DNA of 13,005 bases, from contig QMMZ01000016.1 in NCBI GenBank assembly GCA_003647525.1, positions 1 through 13,005 on the forward strand, in the 5' to 3' direction. Position numbers and translations under genes: made by a program. The stretch comes from Deltaproteobacteria bacterium. Lineage in GTDB: Bacteria; Desulfobacterota; Desulfobacteria; Desulfobacterales; ETH-SRB1. The number at the start of each line of letters is the position of its first letter. The stretch's first letter is position 1. This document shows, piece by piece, positions 1-6,960 of this stretch. Under the pieces are notes generated by a model. That model was not told the DNA's origin and made no database searches. It was given only the letters and a program-made list of their open reading frames with translations.

Positions 1-825
1 GAACTAAAAAATACCCAGGCTCAGCTATTCCAATCCGGCAAGCTTGCTTCCATAGGCCAACTGGCAGCCGGGGTTGCTCATGAGATCAATAACCCCATCA
101 CCTTTGTCATGTTAAATGCACCGATCTTTGAGAAGGTCTGGAACAGCGTTACTCCCATATTAGAGGAGTATTGCCGGTCAAACGGAGATTTCCGGGTCAG
201 CGGCATGAGTTACACCCAATTGGAAGAGCGGGTGCCTCTTCTCTTGAAGGACATCAAGGAAGGGGCCATGCGGGTCAAGCGAATTGTTGAGGACCTCAAA
301 GATTTTGCCCGGCAAGGACCATCTGATTTGACCGATATGGTGGATGTTAACAGTACGATAAAGGCGGCTGTGGGGCTTGTCTCAAACCAGATCAAGAAGT
401 CCACCGACTATTTTGAAGTGGAATACGGCCTGGATATACCCAAGTTCAAAGGCAATACCCAGCGAATTGAACAAGTCATCATCAACCTTTTGGTCAACGC
501 CTGCCAAGCCCTTCCGGATAAAGAGCGCTCGATCCAAATCTCTACGGCATACGATAAAGAATCGAGTAACGTGTTGGTACAAGTCCGCGATCAAGGTGTG
601 GGCATGTCTGCCGAGGTGCTTCAAAGGATCAAGGACCCCTTCTTTACAACCAACCGAGAATCGGGCGGCACAGGCTTGGGGCTGGTCATTTCAGAAAGGA
701 TTATAGAAGACCACTGCGGGACCATGAAACTTGACTCAAGCCCGGGCAAGGGTACTACTGTCACGGTCAGCCTGCCGGCGAATCCCTCTTCGGAGGGCAG
801 AAATCGAGACGAGGAGGTAAAATGA
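1..825 (+). CDS. Sensor histidine kinase, C-terminal part (5' end outside window)
   Basis: The reading frame is already open at base 1, so this is the 3' part of a longer gene; an ATG at 109 lies inside the kinase core and is not the real start. Visible in order: a HisKA dimerisation helix with the phospho-acceptor His in AHEINNP (about codon 27), a second helix ending in VEDLKDFAR, then a HATPase_c domain with N-box (INLLVNACQA), G1 box (DQGVGMS), F box (DPFFTT) and G2 box (GTGLGL). All catalytic motifs look intact. It should autophosphorylate and pass phosphate to a response regulator. The stop codon overlaps the ATG of the next gene (ATGA), so translational coupling to the NtrC-type regulator is expected and makes that protein the likely partner. 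The sensor domain is upstream and unseen, so the stimulus is unknown. Confidence 0.95.
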   Translation, partial: ELKNTQAQLFQSGKLASIGQLAAGVAHEINNPITFVMLNAPIFEKVWNSVTPILEEYCRSNGDFRVSGMSYTQLEERVPLLLKDIKEGAMRVKRIVEDLKDFARQGPSDLTDMVDVNSTIKAAVGLVSNQIKKSTDYFEVEYGLDIPKFKGNTQRIEQVIINLLVNACQALPDKERSIQISTAYDKESSNVLVQVRDQGVGMSAEVLQRIKDPFFTTNRESGGTGLGLVISERIIEDHCGTMKLDSSPGKGTTVTVSLPANPSSEGRNRDEEVK

Positions 826-2231
826 ACGAGGCACTTAATCCTTCCTGTCCGATCATGGTAGTGGATGACGAAGAAGCAATTCTGTTGGCCATCGACACCA
901 CTCTGCGTATGGCCGGCATGAACAACATCATCACAACTAAAGACGGCAGAGAGGTCAAGGATATCCTTTCCAGGCAGAAGATCGAAGTCATGCTTCTGGA
1001 TCTTACCATGCCACACATTCATGGTGAGGACCTGCTTAGAATGGTCACCCGAGATTTCCCAGAGATCCCCATTATTATCGTCACCGGAACGGTTGATGTG
1101 GAGACTGCAGTTCGGTGCATGAAATCAGGTGCATTCAACTATTTGGTTAAGCCTGTAGAAGAAGGCTGTATAGTCACCGCTCTAAGCAATGCCATTGCTT
1201 TTCGGGAATTGAAGCGGGAAAACCTGAGCCTCAAGCAGCGTATTCTTTCCGACACCCTGGAACATCCAGAAGCCTTTGCCGGGATTATCACCAACAACAA
1301 AAAGATGCTCTCGCTTTTTCGATATGTCGAGGCTATCGCCCGGACATCACAGCCGGTACTAATCACAGGGGAAACAGGTGTGGGAAAGGAACTGATCGCC
1401 GGGGCAATCCACACTCTCAGCGGCAAGGGTAACTTCACGGCGGTCAATGTGGCCGGATTGGACGATCATGTCTTTTCGGACACCCTTTTCGGGCACGTCA
1501 AGGGGGCCTTTACAGGTGCCGACAGGGACCGTGGAGGAATGTTGGAACAGGCATCCGACGGCACGCTCTTCCTGGACGAGATAGGCGAACTTAGTCCGGC
1601 ATCACAGGTTAAACTATTGCGGCTGTTACAGGAGGGCGAGTACCTGCCATTGGGTCTGGACCACCCCAGACACACCAATGCTCGAATTCTGGCAGCCACC
1701 AATCTGGATCTTTGGTCTCTTCAGGAGGCAGGTAAGTTTCGCAAGGATCTATTCTATCGACTCCAAACCCACCACATCCATATCTCTCCCCTTCGGGAGC
1801 GTATGGATGATATCCCGCTTCTGGTGAATCATTTCTTGGCAGAGGCGTCACGTGCCATCAACAAAAAGAAGCCCACCCCACCCAAGGAGCTGGTCACACT
1901 TTTAAGAACATACTCCTTTCCCGGGAATGTTAGAGAATTGCGGTCCATGATCTTCGACGCTGTGAGCAGACATACGTCCAAGATTCTTTCTCTGGAGGCG
2001 TTCAAGTCCCACGTTTCCCGGAAAGGGGGCAGGGCTGTTCTAAGGAAATCTGAGCCGGAAAAGACCCCCATTATCACATTTTTCGGAGAGTTGCCCACCT
2101 TGAAGGAAGGGACTGAGCTGATCGTGGCCGAGGCACTAAAGCGGTCTAATAGCAACCAGTCCGCCGCCGCCCAATTACTGGGCATATCACAACAGGCCCT
2201 AAGCAAACGCCTTAAGAATTCTTTTGTCTAA
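822..2231 (+). CDS. NtrC-family sigma-54-dependent response regulator
   Basis: This 469-residue protein has the full NtrC layout. The receiver domain (about 10-125) has the acidic pair D15/D16, phospho-acceptor D60 (LLDLTMP), T88 and K110. The AAA+ domain (about 150-385) has Walker A GETGVGKE (183-190), the sigma-54 contact loop GAFTGA (228-233), Walker B FLDEIGE (D252/E253), the sensor stretch ATNLDL and the RKDLFYRL/LRER region. The C-terminal Fis-type helix-turn-helix (about 430-469) reads NQSAAAQLLGISQQALSKRL. Every key residue for phosphorylation, ATP hydrolysis and sigma-54 remodelling is present, so it should be an active enhancer-binding protein. The start overlaps the stop of the preceding kinase by 4 bases, with AGGAGG-like sequence upstream (811-817). 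Three dyads and a -24/-12 promoter lie directly after its stop codon, so the next operon is its probable target (inference). Confidence 0.97.
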   Translation: MNEALNPSCPIMVVDDEEAILLAIDTTLRMAGMNNIITTKDGREVKDILSRQKIEVMLLDLTMPHIHGEDLLRMVTRDFPEIPIIIVTGTVDVETAVRCMKSGAFNYLVKPVEEGCIVTALSNAIAFRELKRENLSLKQRILSDTLEHPEAFAGIITNNKKMLSLFRYVEAIARTSQPVLITGETGVGKELIAGAIHTLSGKGNFTAVNVAGLDDHVFSDTLFGHVKGAFTGADRDRGGMLEQASDGTLFLDEIGELSPASQVKLLRLLQEGEYLPLGLDHPRHTNARILAATNLDLWSLQEAGKFRKDLFYRLQTHHIHISPLRERMDDIPLLVNHFLAEASRAINKKKPTPPKELVTLLRTYSFPGNVRELRSMIFDAVSRHTSKILSLEAFKSHVSRKGGRAVLRKSEPEKTPIITFFGELPTLKEGTELIVAEALKRSNSNQSAAAQLLGISQQALSKRLKNSFV

Positions 2232-2252
2232 CCCGTGTATTGTTCCAAAGCC

Positions 2253-2268
2253 TACAACTTTGGTTGTA
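2253..2268. promoter_or_regulatory. Dyad site 1, candidate enhancer (UAS)
   Basis: TACAAC and GTTGTA form a perfect 6-base inverted repeat around a 4-base spacer (tttg). The centre lies about 200 bp upstream of the predicted sigma-54 start point. It is followed after 2 bases by a near copy (site 2), giving an 18-bp period. Binding by the adjacent NtrC-type regulator is inferred from position and symmetry. Confidence 0.6.
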
Positions 2269-2270
2269 AC

Positions 2271-2286
2271 CACAACTTTATTTGTG
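2271..2286. promoter_or_regulatory. Dyad site 2, candidate enhancer (UAS)
   Basis: CACAACTTTATTTGTG matches site 1 at 12 of 16 positions and keeps the inverted repeat CACAA/TTGTG with one weaker position. Centre to centre it is 18 bp from site 1, about 180 bp upstream of the predicted start point. Two adjacent dyads fit the tandem dimer binding that many enhancer-binding proteins use to form hexamers. Confidence 0.55.
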
Positions 2287-2289
2287 ACC

Positions 2290-2331
2290 GCTTAAAACCC
2301 CGCCGCAGCAAGGCTTAAGCCGGTTTCAAGC
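2290..2331. repeat. Imperfect inverted repeat between dyad sites 2 and 3
   Basis: GCTTAAAACC (2290-2299) pairs with GGTTTCAAGC (2322-2331) with one A-C mismatch, enclosing a 22-base GC-rich loop that itself contains the 10-bp palindrome GGCTTAAGCC (2312-2321). It could form a hairpin at the 3' end of the kinase/regulator transcript. There is no following T-run, so it is not a standard intrinsic terminator. Its role is unknown. Confidence 0.4.
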
Positions 2332-2337
2332 AGGATC

Positions 2338-2359
2338 ACTTACAACTTAAGTTGTAAGT
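2338..2359. promoter_or_regulatory. Dyad site 3: perfect 22-bp palindrome, candidate enhancer (UAS)
   Basis: The half-site ACTTACAACTT (2338-2348) is followed at once by its exact reverse complement (2349-2359), giving a perfect 22-bp palindrome. Its core TACAACTTAAGTTGTA has the same arms as site 1. The centre is about 111 bp upstream of the predicted sigma-54 start, inside the usual range for enhancer sites. It is the strongest of the three dyads and probably the highest-affinity site (inference). Confidence 0.7.
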
Positions 2360-2402
2360 TTCCCAACCCATCCCTGGCCTGTCAAATCTAAAAAAGTCGC
2401 TG

Positions 2403-2415
2403 TTTCAATGGGTTA
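2403..2415 (+). promoter_or_regulatory. Candidate IHF site
   Basis: TTTCAATGGGTTA fits the IHF consensus WATCAR-N4-TTR at every defined position except the second. It sits about 50 bp upstream of the predicted start point, between the dyads and the -24/-12 promoter, where IHF bends DNA in many sigma-54 promoters. The consensus is loose, so this rests mainly on position. Confidence 0.4.
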
Positions 2416-2432
2416 GAATAATAAAGTTCGAT

Positions 2433-2449
2433 TAGGCACAGTTTTTGCT
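2433..2449 (+). promoter_or_regulatory. Sigma-54 (-24/-12) promoter
   Basis: TAGGCACAGTTTTTGCT matches the consensus YTGGCACR-N4-TTGCW except for A in place of T before the GG. The invariant GG (2435-2436) and GC (2447-2448) have the exact spacing, putting the start point near G2460, about 46 bases before the receiver gene ATG. It lies downstream of three dyads and directly after a gene for a GAFTGA-bearing activator, which makes the call strong. Confidence 0.85.
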
Positions 2450-2505
2450 TTGATAATACGGCAAGAATTCAAAATTATTCCTAAACAGAACGGGAGAGTG
2501 TGAGA

Positions 2506-2955
2506 ATGAAACGTATCCTTTTAGCCGAAGACGAGGCGCCGACTCGTCGGTCAATTAGCATTGTACTGAATAATGCAGGTTACTGTCTTGAGGAAGCGAA
2601 AAACGGCCTGGATGCTCTGGAGAAGCTGTTCGCCTCCCAAAGCAATTCATATCCAATTGATCTCCTGCTTACCGATATATTCATGCCGGGAATGACCGGC
2701 CTGGAATTAATAGATGAGATTCAAAAACAAGGACTGGCTTTGTCAATCATGGTTATCACCGGCTACGCCGATGACAGGATGAAGGCACAACTGTTGCGCC
2801 GGGGTTGTTCGCATTTCATTGCCAAACCGTTTGAGCCTGGTGAGTTGCTCGAATGCGTGGCTCAGGCTCTTAAGGAGGAAAAGCAGATTCAAACGGATGG
2901 TGATGAAAAAACCAGACGACAGATAAAAGATGAAGAAAAGGACTTGGTTTTCTAA
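2506..2955 (+). CDS. CheY-like single-domain response regulator
   Basis: A stand-alone receiver of 149 residues: acidic pocket E8/D9/E10, phospho-acceptor D57 (LLTDIFMPGMTG), T85 (VITGY) and K107 (IAKPF), then a charged tail (about 123-149) rich in Lys, Glu and Asp. No output domain follows, so it should act by protein-protein contact like CheY or as a phosphorelay intermediate. I start it at ATG 2506 because GGGAG (2492-2496) is well spaced from it; a GTG at 2500 in the same frame is too close to that ribosome site. It is the first gene after the sigma-54 promoter and so likely leads the operon with the HDOD, FliL-like and FapA genes. Its kinase is not known; the first or the GAF kinase in this window are candidates. 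Confidence 0.93.
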   Translation: MKRILLAEDEAPTRRSISIVLNNAGYCLEEAKNGLDALEKLFASQSNSYPIDLLLTDIFMPGMTGLELIDEIQKQGLALSIMVITGYADDRMKAQLLRRGCSHFIAKPFEPGELLECVAQALKEEKQIQTDGDEKTRRQIKDEEKDLVF

Positions 2956-2996
2956 GGCCAAATAAAGGAGAGAAGCAAACGTAGGGTGTTGGACAA

Positions 2997-3962
2997 ATGG
3001 CAAATACAGAACATACAAAGAAAATAAAAACCAAGATAGAGAACTTTACACTGTTCGATGAAGCAGTTTTTGATATTCTATCTTTGTTGAATAATCTTGA
3101 TAGTAATTTTAATCAGATAGCTAATAAATTGTCTCCCGGTGTTACTGCGAATTTTTTCAAAATAGCCAATAAAGAATACTACGGGCGAGAAGTTCCAACA
3201 ATTAGTTATCCCATGAAGCTCCTTAGTTACAAAGCTATGAAACAGACTCTCATTATATCGATTCTGATGGATCATTTTGAGAAATGTCTGGATTTTAAGT
3301 ATTTCAGCTTCGATAAGTTTCAAAAACAGGCTTATTTCTGTGCCGTTGTTTCAAAGGCTATTGGAGAAATGCTAGGGTATTCAAAGCCGGAAGATCTTTA
3401 TACCGCGGGAATATTGAATAATATCGGCGAATTAGTTATTGCGGCATATTTTAAAGAAGAGCATAAGAAAATTATCGCCCTGAAGGAATCAGAGGATATC
3501 TCTGTCAGTGAGGCAGAGCGAAGCATATTTGGAGTTGATCATGCTGAAATCGGTTCGCTGGTTTTAAAGCGGTTCAATATACCACAGGATATGTGTGATG
3601 CAGTAAGATATCATCATGCGACGGATCTGATTATTGTAAAGGATTTCGATTTCAGGTTGGCACTTATAACAAGAGAATCGGCCATGATAGCGGATAGTTT
3701 TGAACTGCCGGAAATGGAACCACATGAAATTAGCAATCGATTAAAAGGAGTTATTAAAGAAGGCCAAAAGATATGCATGGAATTGTTGAGCATCGAAATG
3801 CGGTCTAATGGATATCGGAAAGTATTTCCTGACTTATTACAAAGAGCTTCCAAATTAGTTTATAAAAACCTGAACGGTTTGAATGAGAGAGTTTCTTTGA
3901 AAGATAGCCACGAAATTCTAACCTTGAATGAAAACTCTCTTCAAGCCGCAATGGTCTTATAA
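2997..3962 (+). CDS. HDOD domain protein
   Basis: This 321-residue protein carries an HDOD domain over about residues 15-215. Recognisable marks are NNIGEL (141-146) where true HD phosphodiesterases have HDIG, the VDHAEIGSLVLKRFNIP stretch, and YHH (205-207). HDOD proteins are HD-superfamily relatives that usually lack the metal-binding HD pair and act as regulatory or scaffold modules; the replacement of HD by NN agrees with no phosphodiesterase activity. The C-terminal 100 residues are helical-looking and not assigned. The start is the only reasonable one: a TAG lies in frame at 2982. The ribosome site is weak (AGGG at 2983-2986), while a stronger AAGGAG at 2965-2970 is too far upstream. 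The gene is strikingly AT-rich. It sits 41 bases after the receiver gene, and a receiver plus HDOD pair in one operon suggests the two proteins interact. Confidence 0.88.
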   Translation: MANTEHTKKIKTKIENFTLFDEAVFDILSLLNNLDSNFNQIANKLSPGVTANFFKIANKEYYGREVPTISYPMKLLSYKAMKQTLIISILMDHFEKCLDFKYFSFDKFQKQAYFCAVVSKAIGEMLGYSKPEDLYTAGILNNIGELVIAAYFKEEHKKIIALKESEDISVSEAERSIFGVDHAEIGSLVLKRFNIPQDMCDAVRYHHATDLIIVKDFDFRLALITRESAMIADSFELPEMEPHEISNRLKGVIKEGQKICMELLSIEMRSNGYRKVFPDLLQRASKLVYKNLNGLNERVSLKDSHEILTLNENSLQAAMVL

Positions 3963-3980
3963 TATTTAAAGAGGATGGTC

Positions 3981-4424
3981 ATGAAACATACCGGCAAAAT
4001 AAATAAATTTACGATAATTCTTATATCCTTGTCCGTGCTTTTAGTTTTTTCTGCAGCCATTTACTATCACTATAATGAAGAGGTTAATCTCCTTATTGTA
4101 TCGATGACAAAACAAAAGAAGGCTGCGGATGAAATAGACACAAGTCATGTGAATTTCCGTATTGTCTTAAATGTAGGTGCCAAAGATTTCTTGAGTATAA
4201 AAATGATTATCCCTTGTGAAGATGAGGACCAATACTATGATTTGAAACGGAATATGAATGGAATAAAAAGCGATATTTTAATCAGAATTGATCAAATGGA
4301 GATGGATAAATTAGTCAGGCATAGAAAGTTAACAGAAATAAAAAACAATGTTTTAAAAATTATTAATCTTCATACAAAAAAAACGGTTAAGTATATCTAC
4401 TATGATTCGCTTACTTACCAGTAA
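3981..4424 (+). CDS. Small single-pass membrane protein, FliL-like
   Basis: A 147-residue protein with a short basic N-terminus, one hydrophobic segment (about 10-29, TIILISLSVLLVFSAAIYY) and a soluble part that would face the periplasm. The soluble part resembles FliL in order of elements: a strand (FRIVLNVGAKDFLSIKMII), an acidic linker, a helix with alternating I/L (IKSDILIRIDQM), a second helix (KLTEIKNNVLKIIN) and a final strand (VKYIYYDSLTY). FliL is a stomatin-fold protein at the flagellar motor and stator ring. The similarity is by eye and distant, so treat the family as tentative. ATG 3981 is preferred over ATG 3975 because AAGAGGA (3968-3974) is properly spaced only for 3981. It is 18 bases after the HDOD gene and 49 before the FapA gene. 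Very AT-rich. Confidence 0.8.
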   Translation: MKHTGKINKFTIILISLSVLLVFSAAIYYHYNEEVNLLIVSMTKQKKAADEIDTSHVNFRIVLNVGAKDFLSIKMIIPCEDEDQYYDLKRNMNGIKSDILIRIDQMEMDKLVRHRKLTEIKNNVLKIINLHTKKTVKYIYYDSLTYQ

Positions 4425-4473
4425 AAATAGATGAGAAATATTTTATTAATTTTCCAAATAACGGATTAAAATT

Positions 4474-6711
4474 ATGGAAAACAAATTGGCGATGTGCCCC
4501 TCATGCCAATGCGGGTATCGAGTCCCCGAATCATTTTTAGGCCGAAATGTTTCCTGCAAAAAGTGTGGAAGCAGCTTCAGGATCGATTTCCAAGATGAAA
4601 ACGACAAAAAAGAAGCGCAGCGGGTCGGCTTGCATGAGCAGAAAGAGGTTGAGAAAATCTTTCAAGATGATTCCTATTTAGTCATCGGCAAGCTGGCTGT
4701 AAAGTATAAGTTTGTAAGTGTGGAGAAGGTCAAGGAGGCATTATCCATTAAAGAAGAAGAAAAACAGGCCGGCAGGAAGCTGTTTTTAGGAGAGATCCTT
4801 GTCGCTAATGGGATGATCTCTCAAGCCCAGTTGGATTTTCTTCTTTCGGTCCAAAAAATGATTGAAACGAAGAGGTTGGACAGTAGATTTGGAACTATTG
4901 CCGTCGAAAATAATTTTGCTATTCAGGAGCAAATCGACCGGGCCTTGCAAGAGCAAAAAAGGATATTCAAAGAGACAAAGAGCGTTAAATTAATAGGAGA
5001 TATACTGGTTGAATTTAATGTGCTGACCGAAGAGCAGCGTGATGCTATTCTTTTAAAGCAAAAGCGTCTTAAGGAGAGCATGTCTGATGAAGAGAAAAGT
5101 CCTGAGCCCCCTGATACGACAGAACGAGTTGAATGTGAAACTAAATTTGAGTTGAATGTTTCAGAAGATAAGTTAAACGCCTTTCTATCGATAAAAGGAG
5201 AATATTCAGGCACAATCACGGTCGAAAATATCAAGAATTTTCTACAACTGGAAGGGATTGAATTCGGGATAGTAGATGATGTTCAAATAACAGAATACCT
5301 GAAGAATAGTGAAAATAAGAAAGAGACACTAAAAAGTGCAGAAGGCAAACCTCCGAAACCTGGTAAAGATGCCTATATTAAATATCACTTTGAAACAGAC
5401 CCCCTGAAAGTGGGAGAAATTAAGGATGGTGGCTCCATCGACTTTAAAGACAGGGGAGATATTCCTCACGTAAAAGAAGGAGATCTGCTTGCTGAAAAAA
5501 TACCTGTTATGGAAGGCAAACCGGGAAAAGACGTGTACGGCAGTCCAATACCCCCACAAAAACCCGAAGATATGAAACTCAAGCCCGGGAAAGGTGTTAA
5601 GATCTCCGATGATCGGCTTCAAATTATTGCCAAAATTGATGGTATACCTGAAATTTCCGCTATGGGTAAAGTTTTTGTTTCGCCACAGCTTAAAATATCC
5701 GGAAATATAGGCCTAAAGACCGGGCACGTTGATTTTGACGGCAAGATTGATGTGAGCGAAACAATACAGAGTGGATTTCGCGTAAAAGGAAACAGCCTCA
5801 CAGCCAAGGAGATTCTTTGGGCCGAAATAGAGATGACAGGGGATATAGTTGTCTATGGAGGGATAATAGGCGCCACGATCAAAACAGGGGGGAATATTCG
5901 GGCCATGTATATGCGTGAATCCAACATTGAAACATACGGAGATGTTGTTATTGAGAAGGAACTTATTGATTCTAAAATTGATACCAGCGGTGCATGCATT
6001 GTTAAGCGTGGGCCGGTTTTATCCTCAACGGTTGCGGCCAAGAAAGGGATACACGCAATTCAGATCGGGTCTGAACTATCAAAGCCGTGCAATCTGACAG
6101 TCGGTGTGGATGAAAGAATAAAGAACGAGATAAATATTATAAAGGAAGTCATACTTCTAAAAATAGAAGAGCATAAAGAACTTAAGACCCGTTTGGAAGA
6201 GATCAATGATGAACCGGAAAAAAACGAAATCCAGATTGCCGAAATGGCACAAGTTCAAGACAGGTTAATGGTAAAAAGAAGGGATATCGAAAACCAAATG
6301 AAAGAACTTGCAAAGGCAGGAAATAAAGCACGGATAGCAGATGCTGAGGAAGAACTAAAAGAAATGGATTCAGAAATAAAAACAGCGGAAGAAGATCTTG
6401 ACAAACTTTTCAATAAACAGGACCAACTTCCGGAAGAGATATCCGATATTCAGAAAAAGATCACAGATTCCAAAGCGGGAGTTAAAAAAATGAAGGATAA
6501 GATTTCAGAGATTGCTGAATGGTCGAACGAAGAAAGGGGAATTCCAGAGGTTAGAGTTAACGGTGTGATTTTTCAGGACACTGCTATCAATGGAATTTAT
6601 TCTTCATTGATCTTAAAACAAAGTGAAAAAAATGTCCTCATCAAGGAGCAAAAGATCGATGGTCCTGATGATATGTTGGAGTGGAAAATAAAGATCTCAC
6701 AACTTAAATGA
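4474..6711 (+). CDS. FapA/DUF342 family protein with zinc ribbon and GspE-N-like repeats
   Basis: This 745-residue protein has three parts. (i) An N-terminal zinc ribbon, C8-x2-C11 and C28-x2-C31, with an MJ0042-type look. (ii) Four repeats at about 71-93, 105-127, 139-161 and 174-196, spaced 34-35 residues apart, e.g. LGEILVANGMISQAQLD. They resemble the repeated N-terminal units of GspE/PilB-type ATPases and the c-di-GMP-binding MshEN domain, but lack its Arg. (iii) A FapA/DUF342 region from about 226 to the end: an N-terminal domain, KEGDLLAEKIP and EGKPGKDVYG motifs, a beta-helix-like repeat region (about 395-540), and a long coiled coil (about 548-684). FapA proteins are linked to flagellar assembly and cell-surface regulation; no enzyme activity is established. 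No signal peptide or TM is seen, so it is cytoplasmic. ATG 4474 has a weak ribosome site (CGGA about 10 bases upstream). It closes the operon. Confidence 0.9.
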   Translation: MENKLAMCPSCQCGYRVPESFLGRNVSCKKCGSSFRIDFQDENDKKEAQRVGLHEQKEVEKIFQDDSYLVIGKLAVKYKFVSVEKVKEALSIKEEEKQAGRKLFLGEILVANGMISQAQLDFLLSVQKMIETKRLDSRFGTIAVENNFAIQEQIDRALQEQKRIFKETKSVKLIGDILVEFNVLTEEQRDAILLKQKRLKESMSDEEKSPEPPDTTERVECETKFELNVSEDKLNAFLSIKGEYSGTITVENIKNFLQLEGIEFGIVDDVQITEYLKNSENKKETLKSAEGKPPKPGKDAYIKYHFETDPLKVGEIKDGGSIDFKDRGDIPHVKEGDLLAEKIPVMEGKPGKDVYGSPIPPQKPEDMKLKPGKGVKISDDRLQIIAKIDGIPEISAMGKVFVSPQLKISGNIGLKTGHVDFDGKIDVSETIQSGFRVKGNSLTAKEILWAEIEMTGDIVVYGGIIGATIKTGGNIRAMYMRESNIETYGDVVIEKELIDSKIDTSGACIVKRGPVLSSTVAAKKGIHAIQIGSELSKPCNLTVGVDERIKNEINIIKEVILLKIEEHKELKTRLEEINDEPEKNEIQIAEMAQVQDRLMVKRRDIENQMKELAKAGNKARIADAEEELKEMDSEIKTAEEDLDKLFNKQDQLPEEISDIQKKITDSKAGVKKMKDKISEIAEWSNEERGIPEVRVNGVIFQDTAINGIYSSLILKQSEKNVLIKEQKIDGPDDMLEWKIKISQLK

Positions 6712-6960
6712 TGCGAGACAACAAAGTTTGTTTTTATTAACCTGATTATTTGAATGAAAATATGTTGAAAACTAAATAAGATCTTTGGCAGCTGATTTTT
6801 GGTTGTGCACTGTTTCTATATTTTACTTTATGACCATAGAGGATCGATATCGAAGTATATTTTGAGGGCAAATCCCATTAAAAAATGATCTTAAGGTAAG
6901 TTTTATCGCCGTTTACAAACAACCATATTTCTCAGAAACGACCATCACGGAAAACCGGTT
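6712..6960. other. Intergenic region before the receiver-TPR gene
   Basis: This AT-rich 249-bp gap holds no convincing small gene. A short inverted repeat AACAAA-G-TTTGTT (6720-6732) followed by TTTATT lies just after the FapA stop, but it has almost no loop and is A/T-only at its base. A lone GGTTGTG (6801-6807) resembles one arm of the dyads upstream of 2506. No -24/-12 element with correct GG/GC spacing was found, so the promoter of the next pair is unresolved. Confidence 0.5.

Noticed and set aside
377..706. A + strand frame of 109 codons inside the first kinase
   Set aside because: It is an out-of-frame overlap with the HATPase domain and has no family features.
621..2206. Antisense open frames opposite the first kinase and the NtrC-type regulator
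   Set aside because: The + strand frames carry complete family motifs; the antisense frames have none and no ribosome sites.
2500..2505. GTG 2500 as the receiver start
   Set aside because: The ribosome site GGGAG (2492-2496) is too close to the GTG and well placed for ATG 2506.
6718..6731. ACAACAAAGTTTGT as a fourth enhancer dyad or as a terminator
   Set aside because: One arm departs from the motif and no -24/-12 element follows; as a terminator the stem is A/T-rich with almost no loop.
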